Shown here: one piece after another, positions 7,364 to 14,285 of the stretch
How the letters are laid out: each line of letters opens with the position of its first letter
How positions within the stretch are numbered: position 1 is the stretch's first letter
Source: CAYINU01 sp964364855
GTDB taxonomy: Bacteria > Margulisbacteria > Marinamargulisbacteria > CAYINU01
Length of the DNA stretch: 19,614 bases
Direction of reading: 5' to 3'
NCBI GenBank assembly: GCA_964364855.1
Contig: CAYINU010000028.1
Location: 1 to 19,614, forward strand
The notes under the pieces: generated by a model
Seen by the model: only the letters and a program-made list of their open reading frames with translations
Database searches by the model: none
What the model was told of the DNA's origin: nothing
Made by a program: the position numbers and the translations under genes

Positions 7364-7372
7364 TGATATAAT
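7364..7372 (+). promoter_or_regulatory. Extended -10 promoter giving a leaderless secD transcript
   Basis: TGATATAAT is an extended -10 (TG at 7364-7365, perfect TATAAT at 7367-7372). Eight bases later comes the secD ATG (7381), with no Shine-Dalgarno between. A weak -35 (TTGTTT, 7343-7348) lies 18 bases upstream. The start of transcription should fall at or next to the ATG. Confidence 0.6.
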
Positions 7373-7380
7373 CCCGTTCA

Positions 7381-8715
7381 ATGAAATTCACCCAACGATC
7401 TAGGGTCATCATTGTTGCAGCGGTCACATTGGTGGCAGCTATTGTTTACGTCAAAATTCCCATTCAGCAAGGCCTCGATCTCAAAGGCGGGGTAACCATT
7501 ACCTTGCAAGCCAAGGACACTGCCCAACGCGCCGTGGACGCTGACGCCATGGCCGGTGTCATGACGGTCTTGCGAAGTCGCATCGATCAGATGGGGTTGA
7601 CCGAGCCTATTATTCAGCAAAAAGGCCAACGCCAAATTGCGGTCGAAATCCCGGGTATTTCAGATACGACTCAGGCACGCAACCTGATCGGTCAAACGGC
7701 GTTGCTGGAGTTTGTCACTGCGGAATGGGCACCTGACAATATCCAAACCTTAAGCGCCGAACAGCAACGCACCCTACTGGAAGGGTCCAATGGACGATTG
7801 GCCGTCGTCACCGAAAAAGATTCTCAAGGCAAAGTAACCACCGAAAGGCCCATTATCTTAAAGGATACCGTGATGACAGGCTCTGACTTAAAATCGGCGT
7901 CTGCGGGAACCGACCAATATGGCAACCCCGTCGTGAATATCGAATTTACTGCCGATGGCTCAAAAGCGTTTTACACGGTTACCGCATCCTCGGTAGGCCA
8001 TCCGCTGGCGATCTTATTGGACGGCCAAATCATTTCCGCGCCCAACATTCGCGAGCCCATTTCCGGTGGACGCGCCCAGATTTCGGGCGGTTTTTCCACA
8101 ACTGAAATGAAGGATTTGATTATCAAGCTCAAGGCCGGCGCCCTGCCCGTTCCTATTGAAATCGTATCCGAACAGTTTGTCGGCCCGACTCTGGGTAAGG
8201 ACTCGATCGAAGATACCAAGCGCGCGGGTTTGCTCGGATTTGTCGCCGTAGCCGCTTTTATGGTGGTTTTGTACCGATTGCCTGGACTATTGGCCTCGCT
8301 GGCTCTGGCACTCTATATCTTGCTGACTCTGGCTGTTTTGAAGCTCTTCCACGCCACATTGACCTTACCTGGTATCGCAGGGATTATTTTGACCATCGGT
8401 ATCGCCGTCGATGCAAACGTCATTATTTTTGAACGGATCAAAGACGAAATTCGCAACGGACTCACGCCAGCCGCTGCGATTACGGCGGGCTTTTCACGTG
8501 CCCTCGTGACGATCTTGGATTCCAATGTGACCACCCTGTTGGCCAGCGGTGTGCTGATCTTATTTGGCACAGGCTCGATCAAAGGGTTTGCCATCACGCT
8601 ATCCATCGGTATCTTTGTCAGCATGTTTACCGCGGTCTTTGTGACCCGTATGCTTGTTGATTTTTTGGCCCCTCGATTCCCAGGAAAGCTTTTCCATGTT
8701 CGATCTACACAATAA
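7381..8715 (+). CDS. secD: Protein translocase subunit SecD
   Basis: This 444-residue inner-membrane protein is an RND-family partner of SecYEG that uses the proton motive force to help pull exported proteins across the membrane. A first membrane segment (about 8-25) is followed by the diagnostic GLDLKGGVTITLQ. After a periplasmic region of about 220 residues come five more membrane segments from about residue 283. The conserved GIAVDANVIIFERIKDEI lies in the fourth membrane segment. It is compact: E. coli SecD (615 residues) has a larger periplasmic P1 domain. The ATG at 7381 is eight bases after a perfect TATAAT and lacks a Shine-Dalgarno, suggesting leaderless initiation. The secF start lies 20 bases inside its 3' end. 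Confidence 0.96.
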   Translation: MKFTQRSRVIIVAAVTLVAAIVYVKIPIQQGLDLKGGVTITLQAKDTAQRAVDADAMAGVMTVLRSRIDQMGLTEPIIQQKGQRQIAVEIPGISDTTQARNLIGQTALLEFVTAEWAPDNIQTLSAEQQRTLLEGSNGRLAVVTEKDSQGKVTTERPIILKDTVMTGSDLKSASAGTDQYGNPVVNIEFTADGSKAFYTVTASSVGHPLAILLDGQIISAPNIREPISGGRAQISGGFSTTEMKDLIIKLKAGALPVPIEIVSEQFVGPTLGKDSIEDTKRAGLLGFVAVAAFMVVLYRLPGLLASLALALYILLTLAVLKLFHATLTLPGIAGIILTIGIAVDANVIIFERIKDEIRNGLTPAAAITAGFSRALVTILDSNVTTLLASGVLILFGTGSIKGFAITLSIGIFVSMFTAVFVTRMLVDFLAPRFPGKLFHVRSTQ

Positions 8716-9598
8716 GCCACTTAAAATTATCGAAAAACGCAATCTCTGGTATGCGTTATCCTGGGCCATCATCCTGATCGGTGTGGGCATGATGGCGTAT
8801 CGGGCCCTGCACAGTCGACCGGTACTCAATTGGGGAATCGACTTTACCGGTGGCACGTCTTTGGTGTTTCGTCTGGATTCCCCACCGAAAACGTCCACGG
8901 TGAAAACCTTGCAGGTCGTCCGGCAGGCGGTGAAGCCCTTCGGCATGGAAAAAAGTGTGATTCGCATGTCGGGCAATGACGAAATTTCCATCAAGGCGCC
9001 AACCCTTGATATGGGCCGTCGTGGACAACTGGTCACCGCAATCGAAAACGTGGTGGGCCCCGTGCAGCTCTTGGAAGCGGATCTGATCGGCCCAACCATT
9101 GGCAGTGAACTCCGCCAGAAATCGCTCATTATTATGGCCTTGGTTTCCGTCGCGCTATTGGGCTATATTTCCTGGCGGTTTGAATTTAAGTTCGGTCTTT
9201 CGGCACTGATTGCCCTGCTGCACGACGCGTTCGTGACCTTGGCATTTGCCTCGATTGTGGGTATCGAGATCAACGCGCCGTTTGTGGCCGCATTTCTGAC
9301 CATTCTTGGCTATTCCATCAATGACACGATCGTGATTTTTGACCGTATCCGTGAAAATGTGATGGCCACAAAGGGCCATCATTCCTATACCGATATTGCG
9401 AACATCTCAGTCAACCAGACGTTTTGGCGCTCTATCGCCACCTCCAGCACCACCATGTTATGTGTACTGTCTTTATTGCTTTTTGGCGGGGCTACACTGC
9501 GCGAGTTTTCGATGGTGCTTTTGGTCGGTATTTTGTCCGGAACCTATTCCTCGATCTTCATTGCCAGCCCGGCCTGGGTCTCTCTCAACCGGAAATAG
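8696..9598 (+). CDS. secF: Protein translocase subunit SecF
   Basis: This 300-residue inner-membrane protein pairs with SecD in the SecDF complex. The first membrane segment (about 18-38) leads into NWGIDFTGGTSLVFRL, the SecF counterpart of the SecD motif. Five further segments follow from about residue 143, including ALIALLHDAFVTLAF and the conserved GYSINDTIVIFDRIREN. I chose the ATG at 8696, with AGGAAAG seven bases upstream and the expected MFDLHNKPLKIIEKRN N-terminus. An in-frame ATG at 8654 lies deep in secD. The stop is four bases from the stop of the convergent gene on the other strand. Confidence 0.95.
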   Translation: MFDLHNKPLKIIEKRNLWYALSWAIILIGVGMMAYRALHSRPVLNWGIDFTGGTSLVFRLDSPPKTSTVKTLQVVRQAVKPFGMEKSVIRMSGNDEISIKAPTLDMGRRGQLVTAIENVVGPVQLLEADLIGPTIGSELRQKSLIIMALVSVALLGYISWRFEFKFGLSALIALLHDAFVTLAFASIVGIEINAPFVAAFLTILGYSINDTIVIFDRIRENVMATKGHHSYTDIANISVNQTFWRSIATSSTTMLCVLSLLLFGGATLREFSMVLLVGILSGTYSSIFIASPAWVSLNRK

Positions 9599-9615
9599 AC
9601 CTTCAATTCCGAGAG
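9582..9615. terminator. Possible bidirectional hairpin over two convergent stop codons
   Basis: CTCTC-AACC-GGAA (9582-9594) can pair with TTCC-GAGAG (9607-9615). This gives a bulged nine-pair stem with a 12-base loop spanning both stop codons. There is no U-tract, so if it acts at all it is a weak terminator or a 3'-end stabiliser. Confidence 0.2.
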
Positions 9616-10199
9616 TCAAAAAGATGAAGAAGTGTTTCTCTGTCTTCGTCCATAGATCGCATCAACGATTCACCCAAGGCCATAACCGCCAAACAACAAA
9701 CCCCCAATGCAGTAAAAATAACAGGGCCTGAAAAATCAGCAACTCCCAAACTCAACATCAATAAGGCCCCTGTCAAGACCTGCCCCACCGCAAGCGAATT
9801 GGTAAGTAGTATAGCAATCACAAACACCACCGGCGCCGCAAAAAACAAAGGCGGCCAAAAAGCGGCAAACATGCCCCACGCGGGGAAAATGAGTTGGCGG
9901 CGGGGACTTTCAAACGGACGGAACGCCCAATTGTGCAATACAATAGTCACCAAGGCCAAAAGCACCCACCAGGATTGGAGACCAACGTTTGTGGACACAA
10001 TCCAAATGGGCAACGCGCCTTTTAAAAATTGGAGCACGCAGGACAGGGTAAAAAGATACGGTTCTTTGGCCAGGTAGACCCGCTCGAACGGCTTTTCCAT
10101 TTGCCTGCCGAGGCGGTAAAAATAATGGTAAGCTCCGTAAATCAGCAGGTCAAAGGGAACGGCGGAAAAGACCAACAATACCGCGGCGGTCCAGATCAC
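9603..10199 (-). CDS. Integral membrane protein, distant PlsY-like (glycerol-3-phosphate acyltransferase fold?)
   Basis: This 198-residue hydrophobic protein has about five or six membrane segments. LKGALPIWI (59-67), followed about 20 residues later by LHNWAFRPF (88-96), recalls the LKGALPV...GHNWPVFLGF pattern of PlsY, the membrane acyl-phosphate:glycerol-3-phosphate acyltransferase. The PlsY catalytic loops are not present: there is no GSGNIGATN-like motif before it and no GGKGVAT-like motif after it. A basic stretch (SPRRQ) sits where the latter should be. So it is either a degenerate PlsY paralogue or an unrelated membrane protein with a chance match. The GTG at 10199 follows the lysC stop by three bases, with GGGG about seven bases upstream, so it is probably co-transcribed with lysC. 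Confidence 0.6.
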   Translation of the reverse strand: MIWTAAVLLVFSAVPFDLLIYGAYHYFYRLGRQMEKPFERVYLAKEPYLFTLSCVLQFLKGALPIWIVSTNVGLQSWWVLLALVTIVLHNWAFRPFESPRRQLIFPAWGMFAAFWPPLFFAAPVVFVIAILLTNSLAVGQVLTGALLMLSLGVADFSGPVIFTALGVCCLAVMALGESLMRSMDEDRETLLHLFDSRN

Positions 10200-10202
10200 A
10201 GT

Positions 10203-11420
10203 TTACCCCACATCCAGACCGAAATGGCGGTGGAGGGTTTCCAGCGCACGTCGGCCATCTTTTCGATTGACAACACAAGATACTTTGATCTCGGACGTTG
10301 AAATCAGATCCAAGTTGATGCCCTGCTCACCCAAGGCAGTGAACATGCGTGCCGCAACACCGGGCTTGGAGATCATGCCCACACCCACAATCGAGACCTT
10401 GGCGATGGACCGGTCTACCCGCACACCCTCAGCCCCGATCTCTTTGGCCACCGCGCTCAAAGTCGCTTCAGCCTGATCAGCCTCATCTTGGTTAACGGTG
10501 AAAGAGATGTTATTGATGTGGTTTCGCTCCACGCTTTGGACAATCATGTCGACATTGATATTTAACTCCGCCAGGCGTGAAAAAATACGACCTGCAACAC
10601 CGGGTTGGTCGGGAACGCGAAAGATAGACAGCTTGGCTTCTTCTTCGTTTAAGGTAATACCGGTCACAACACGATTGTTTTCCATGGCGGCAGCCTCCTT
10701 TACTAGGGTTCCGGGATGGGTATTAAACGAACTACGAACATGCACGATAACCCCGTTTTCTTTGGCACACTCAACTGCCCTCGGATGCAAGACCTTGGCA
10801 CCCAAAGACGCCAGCTCCAGCATTTCGTCATAGGAAATCTCTTCTAATTTTCGTGCGGTTTTTACGATTCGGGGATCGGTGGTGTAGATGCCGTCAACAT
10901 CGGTATAGATTTCACAAACCGGCGCGCCCAATGCAGCAGCCATCACAACAGCTGAGGTATCCGAACCGCCCCGGCCGATGGTCGTGACATCCTGGCGCTC
11001 ATTGACACCTTGAAACCCCGTAATAACGACGACTTTTCCGGCATTAAGTTCTTCCCAAACGCGGGCCGGATCCACTTTCAGAATTTTAGCTCGGTTATAA
11101 AAATTTTCGGTCACGATACGCACTTGAGGTCCCGTGAGAGACACTGCCGGAACGCCACGTTCGTTAAGTGCCATCGACATCAAGGCCGCAGAAATATTTT
11201 CCCCGGTTGAGATCAAAGCATCATATTCGCGAGGATCCGGTGTGTGGGAAATACGGCGGGCCATGGCAATGAGGTCGTCGGTGGCATCGCCCATCGCAGA
11301 CACAACCACAACAACATGGGGGTTTTGTGCACGAACACTGGCCACGCGATCTGCAACTGCCTGAATGCGATCAATAGAACCTACAGAGGTTCCTCCAAAT
11401 TTTTGCACAATAACGGGCAC
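10203..11420 (-). CDS. lysC: Aspartate kinase
   Basis: This 405-residue cytoplasmic enzyme phosphorylates aspartate, the first step toward DAP, lysine, threonine and methionine. Kinase-domain motifs are QKFGGTSVGS at the N-terminus, TTIGRGGSDTSAV in the middle and EIYTDVDGIYTTDPR. Two C-terminal ACT domains start at about 265 (LSIFRVPDQPGVAGRIFSRL) and about 345 (VSIVGVGMISKPGVAARMF). They match lysine/threonine-sensitive aspartokinases, so feedback inhibition is likely. I chose the GTG at 11420 because GAGGAG lies seven bases upstream and MPVIVQKFGG is the usual N-terminus. A TTG at 11426 is too close to that site. The leader is only about 30 bases, too short for a lysine riboswitch. The downstream murA and dapF also feed the DAP/cell-wall route. 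Confidence 0.95.
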   Translation of the reverse strand: MPVIVQKFGGTSVGSIDRIQAVADRVASVRAQNPHVVVVVSAMGDATDDLIAMARRISHTPDPREYDALISTGENISAALMSMALNERGVPAVSLTGPQVRIVTENFYNRAKILKVDPARVWEELNAGKVVVITGFQGVNERQDVTTIGRGGSDTSAVVMAAALGAPVCEIYTDVDGIYTTDPRIVKTARKLEEISYDEMLELASLGAKVLHPRAVECAKENGVIVHVRSSFNTHPGTLVKEAAAMENNRVVTGITLNEEEAKLSIFRVPDQPGVAGRIFSRLAELNINVDMIVQSVERNHINNISFTVNQDEADQAEATLSAVAKEIGAEGVRVDRSIAKVSIVGVGMISKPGVAARMFTALGEQGINLDLISTSEIKVSCVVNRKDGRRALETLHRHFGLDVG

Positions 11421-11456
11421 GCCCAAGCTCCTCGCTTGTGTAAGCTAATGGCCTTT

Positions 11457-11486
11457 ACCGTATCCAAAAACGCAACTTGTTGTCAA
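11457..11486 (-). promoter_or_regulatory. Promoter of lysC
   Basis: On the minus strand, a perfect TTGACA (11481-11486), an 18-base spacer and TACGGT (11457-11462) lie about 37 bases before the lysC start. The -10 is weak. The -35 directly abuts the -35 of the divergent promoter (11487-11492). Confidence 0.5.
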
Positions 11487-11515
11487 TTGAGGCTAAAGCC
11501 GTTGGCCTCTATAAT
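11487..11515 (+). promoter_or_regulatory. Leaderless promoter of the P-loop kinase/Lol-like operon
   Basis: TTGAGG (11487-11492), a 17-base spacer and a perfect TATAAT (11510-11515) are followed seven bases later by an ATG (11523). There is no Shine-Dalgarno. An earlier in-frame ATG (11514) overlaps the -10 itself, so it cannot be on the transcript if this promoter is real. Confidence 0.65.
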
Positions 11516-11522
11516 GGCGTCT

Positions 11523-12074
11523 ATGACATGGATCGGCGTAATCGGTGCCAACGGTGCCGGAAAATCTTCTGTTTGCGACCTTTTGAGACCAATGGGATAC
11601 GCCGTGTTGTCTTTGTCTGATGAAGTCAGAGCAGAAGCCTCCCGCCGAGGCAGGCCTTGGGACAGGGATTCTCTCACCCAGACCGGCAGCGAGTTGAAAG
11701 CAGAAAAAGGCCATGCCGTATTGGCGATCATGGCCGTAGAAAAAGCCCGTCAGATGGGCAGCGACAACGTCGTTTTTGACAGCATCCGCCATCCTGACGA
11801 GTTGGCCCATCTGAAGAAAAACGGGGTCTATTTGATCGGTGTGACCGCCAGTCCCGAAGTCCGCTATGCGCGGATCCAGTCGCGGGGCAAAGAAACCGAT
11901 CGCGTTGACTTCCCAACTTTTGTTTCGCAAGATACAAGAGAATTCGAGGGCACCAGCAGCGGCCAACATATCGCGGCCTGTATGGCCGCGTGTGATATTG
12001 TTTTGGACAACTCCGGCAGCCCGGAAGACCTGCAACATGCGCTTGAAAACGCTCTACAAAGGAGACCGGCATGA
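11523..12074 (+). CDS. P-loop nucleotide/nucleoside kinase-like protein
   Basis: This 183-residue P-loop protein has Walker A GANGAGKSS (8-16) close to the N-terminus. It has a kinase-type core with DEVRAEASRRGRPWDRDSL, VVFDSIRHPDE and the lid-like RIQSRGKETDRVDF. It ends with AACMAACDIVLDNSGSPEDL. This pattern resembles the kinase-like domain fused to dCMP deaminases and the UPF0200/dephospho-CoA kinase-like families. The substrate cannot be told from sequence. The chosen ATG at 11523 lies seven bases after a perfect TATAAT, so the transcript is probably leaderless. The stop overlaps the ABC ATPase start (ATGA), so the two genes are translationally coupled. Its link to the transporter operon is unexplained; it may be only a transcriptional neighbour. 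Confidence 0.8.
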   Translation: MTWIGVIGANGAGKSSVCDLLRPMGYAVLSLSDEVRAEASRRGRPWDRDSLTQTGSELKAEKGHAVLAIMAVEKARQMGSDNVVFDSIRHPDELAHLKKNGVYLIGVTASPEVRYARIQSRGKETDRVDFPTFVSQDTREFEGTSSGQHIAACMAACDIVLDNSGSPEDLQHALENALQRRPA

Positions 12075-12766
12075 GTATCGTTAAGCTCCGCGACGTGCAC
12101 AAAGACTACCCCTTGGGAGAGACCATTGTTCCCGCCGTCCGCGGCGTGTCCTTGGAAATTCTTCGCGGCGACTTTACATCCATAGTCGGCCCATCCGGCA
12201 GCGGCAAAACCACCTTGTTAAATCTGATCGGTTGCATTGATTTGCCGACCCGGGGGCAAGTATTTATTGATGGTCAGGAAATATCGGCACTATCTGATAA
12301 TACCCTCACCGATTTACGGCTTTTTAAGATCGGATTTATTTTCCAGTCCTTCAACCTGATTCCCGTATTAAATGTGCTAGAAAATGTTGAGTTCCCGCTG
12401 TTGCTGATGAAACGCTTCAAAGAAGCCGAGATCCGCAAGCGTGCCCAAGAGCTGCTCGACCAAGTGGGCTTGGGTAAGCACATGCACCACCGCCCTGCGG
12501 AATTGTCCGGCGGTCAGCGCCAGCGCGTCGCCATTGCCCGAGCGCTGGTAACCGAACCTCAGCTGGTGCTGGCTGACGAACCGACGGCCAATCTGGATTC
12601 GCAAACTGGTGCCACGATTTTGGCGCTGATGAAAACGCTGAACGAGCAAAAACATACGACTTTTATTTTCTCCACCCATGACGCCGACGTCCTGAAGTAC
12701 GCCCGATCCGTCATTCAGATCCGTGATGGTCAGCTGGTCGACACCGCCAATGTTGCTACTGTTTAA
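12071..12766 (+). CDS. LolD/MacB-type ABC transporter ATP-binding protein
   Basis: This 231-residue ATPase subunit powers a type VII (MacB/LolCDE/FtsEX-like) ABC system from the cytoplasmic face. It shows Walker A GPSGSGKT (40-47), Q-loop FQSFNLIP (91-98), the signature LSGGQ (145-149), Walker B LVLADE (165-170), the D-loop ANLD and the H-loop His203. Spacing and sequence around the Q-loop and signature fit the LolD/MacB group rather than importers. AAGGAG lies about six bases before the ATG, which overlaps the preceding stop. The first permease starts 17 bases inside its 3' end. Adjacent FtsX-type permeases and a LolA-like protein suggest lipoprotein or lipid release from the inner membrane. 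Confidence 0.93.
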   Translation: MSIVKLRDVHKDYPLGETIVPAVRGVSLEILRGDFTSIVGPSGSGKTTLLNLIGCIDLPTRGQVFIDGQEISALSDNTLTDLRLFKIGFIFQSFNLIPVLNVLENVEFPLLLMKRFKEAEIRKRAQELLDQVGLGKHMHHRPAELSGGQRQRVAIARALVTEPQLVLADEPTANLDSQTGATILALMKTLNEQKHTTFIFSTHDADVLKYARSVIQIRDGQLVDTANVATV

Positions 12767-14282
12767 ACTGGCCTGGCGCAATTTGCTTCGCCACCGTGGT
12801 AAAACGATGGTCATCGGCACCATTTTGTTCATCGGATCGTTGGTCATGACGGTAGGCAACGGCGTGATCTCGGGCATGGATCAGGGGATGGCTCGCAACA
12901 TCGTCGCCCGGTTTTCGGGGAACGGCGTTTTGATGTCGGCAGCCCAGCAAAGCGAGTCGATTTTGATGAGCATGACCGGCCAAACTGTGGAGCCGATTAC
13001 CCGCTATTTGGCCCTAAAATCAACGCTGGCAAAACTGCCCCATGTCAAAGAAACCCTACCAGCAGGTGTCGGATATGTCTGGGTACTCAATGAAACCGGC
13101 CAGCCTATCGATCAGTACCTGTTGGGTGTTCAATTTGAGGCCTACCACCATTTTTTCGGAAACAACCTGACGTTGCTATCGGGACGCCCTCTGCAACCCG
13201 GAGAGAAAGCCGTGATGGTCAGCGCCAAAATGCAAGAAATGCTCTATGACATGTCCAATTACTGGGTGCTGCCCCAAACCGGGACATTGGATGTAAAGGC
13301 CCTGCCCACCGAGGCCAAGGCTGAAGGTGTAGCTAATTTAGATATCCGGCGCGAATTGGTTTTCATGGGCTTGAGCCGAAAAAATGCTAGTCTGGATATT
13401 TTGTCTCCCGTGGTCGGGCTTTTTAAATTCAAGGCCTTCAACAGCCTGCTCGGTTTTTACAGCATTATCGACATCGAGTCGTTGCGAGAATGCATGGGCT
13501 ACTACACCGCCGATGACAAGGCTGCCACGATCAATACAGAGGCACAAACCCTGCTGGCAAAAGCGGACGATGATATCGAATCGTTGTTTTCAACAGTGGC
13601 TTTGGATACCGCCGCACAAACCGGAAAAGTCGATCTTTCGGCATTGTCTGGCACATCTGCCGCCGTTCAATCCGCTATCCCAGCCAATTGGGAGGACGGA
13701 ATTTTCAATGTCATCTTTTTCAAAACCATGGACGGACGGCTGTCCAACCGCCAACTCGCTGAGATTAATGCCTATCTCAAACAACACGACACCGGGCTGA
13801 AGGCCGTTCGATGGAGTACGGCCATCGGCGCTATCGGTCAAATGGCGGTGGTCATGAAAGCCATCTTGTTCGTGGTGGTCGGTTTTATTTTCTTCGTTGC
13901 GGTGATCATCATTATGAATACCTTGAGCATAGCTGCCTTAGAACGCATCACCGAAATCGGCATGATGCGGGCCGTGGGAGCCAGAAAATCTCTGATCAGT
14001 CGACTGTTTTTGACCGAAACCTTTTTGCTTTCTGCGGCTTTTGGGGGGGGCGGTATCATTGTGGGCGCCATAGTGGTCAAAGTCCTGGCCATGATGCATT
14101 TGGCAACCCACAACGAAATGCTGCAGATCTTTTTTGGCGGCGATAGTTTCCGACCAGCCCTGCAACTGACTGATATTGTAGTGTCGATCATCCAACTGTT
14201 GGTGGTAACGGGGCTATCTGTTTTGTATCCCATCTGGGTGGCCCGCCGTATTACTCCTCTAGATGCCATTTCGAGGGATTAG
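12750..14282 (+). CDS. FtsX/LolE-type ABC permease, first copy
   Basis: This 510-residue permease has four membrane segments in the LolC/LolE/MacB arrangement. One is near the N-terminus (about 14-36) after LFKLAWRNLLRHRGK. A large periplasmic domain of about 330 residues follows, then three segments (about 367-395, 418-448 and 472-498). The FtsX-domain signature AALERITEIGMMRAVGARKS follows the second segment. It is longer than E. coli LolC/LolE (about 400 residues); the extra length is in the periplasmic domain. The ATG at 12750 gives the family's usual N-terminus and overlaps the ATPase gene by 17 bases without a strong Shine-Dalgarno, so translation is probably coupled. It likely forms a heterodimer with the next permease. 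Confidence 0.9.
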   Translation: MLLLFKLAWRNLLRHRGKTMVIGTILFIGSLVMTVGNGVISGMDQGMARNIVARFSGNGVLMSAAQQSESILMSMTGQTVEPITRYLALKSTLAKLPHVKETLPAGVGYVWVLNETGQPIDQYLLGVQFEAYHHFFGNNLTLLSGRPLQPGEKAVMVSAKMQEMLYDMSNYWVLPQTGTLDVKALPTEAKAEGVANLDIRRELVFMGLSRKNASLDILSPVVGLFKFKAFNSLLGFYSIIDIESLRECMGYYTADDKAATINTEAQTLLAKADDDIESLFSTVALDTAAQTGKVDLSALSGTSAAVQSAIPANWEDGIFNVIFFKTMDGRLSNRQLAEINAYLKQHDTGLKAVRWSTAIGAIGQMAVVMKAILFVVVGFIFFVAVIIIMNTLSIAALERITEIGMMRAVGARKSLISRLFLTETFLLSAAFGGGGIIVGAIVVKVLAMMHLATHNEMLQIFFGGDSFRPALQLTDIVVSIIQLLVVTGLSVLYPIWVARRITPLDAISRD

Positions 14283-14285
14283 CGG

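Noticed and set aside
11421..11456. Lysine riboswitch in front of lysC
   Set aside because: The leader between predicted promoter and start is about 30 bases, far too short for the roughly 170-base lysine aptamer.
11244..11522. Longer N-terminus for the P-loop kinase starting at 11244
   Set aside because: It would overlap lysC on the other strand and run through both divergent promoters. The Walker A motif sits right after the ATG at 11523, as in the family.
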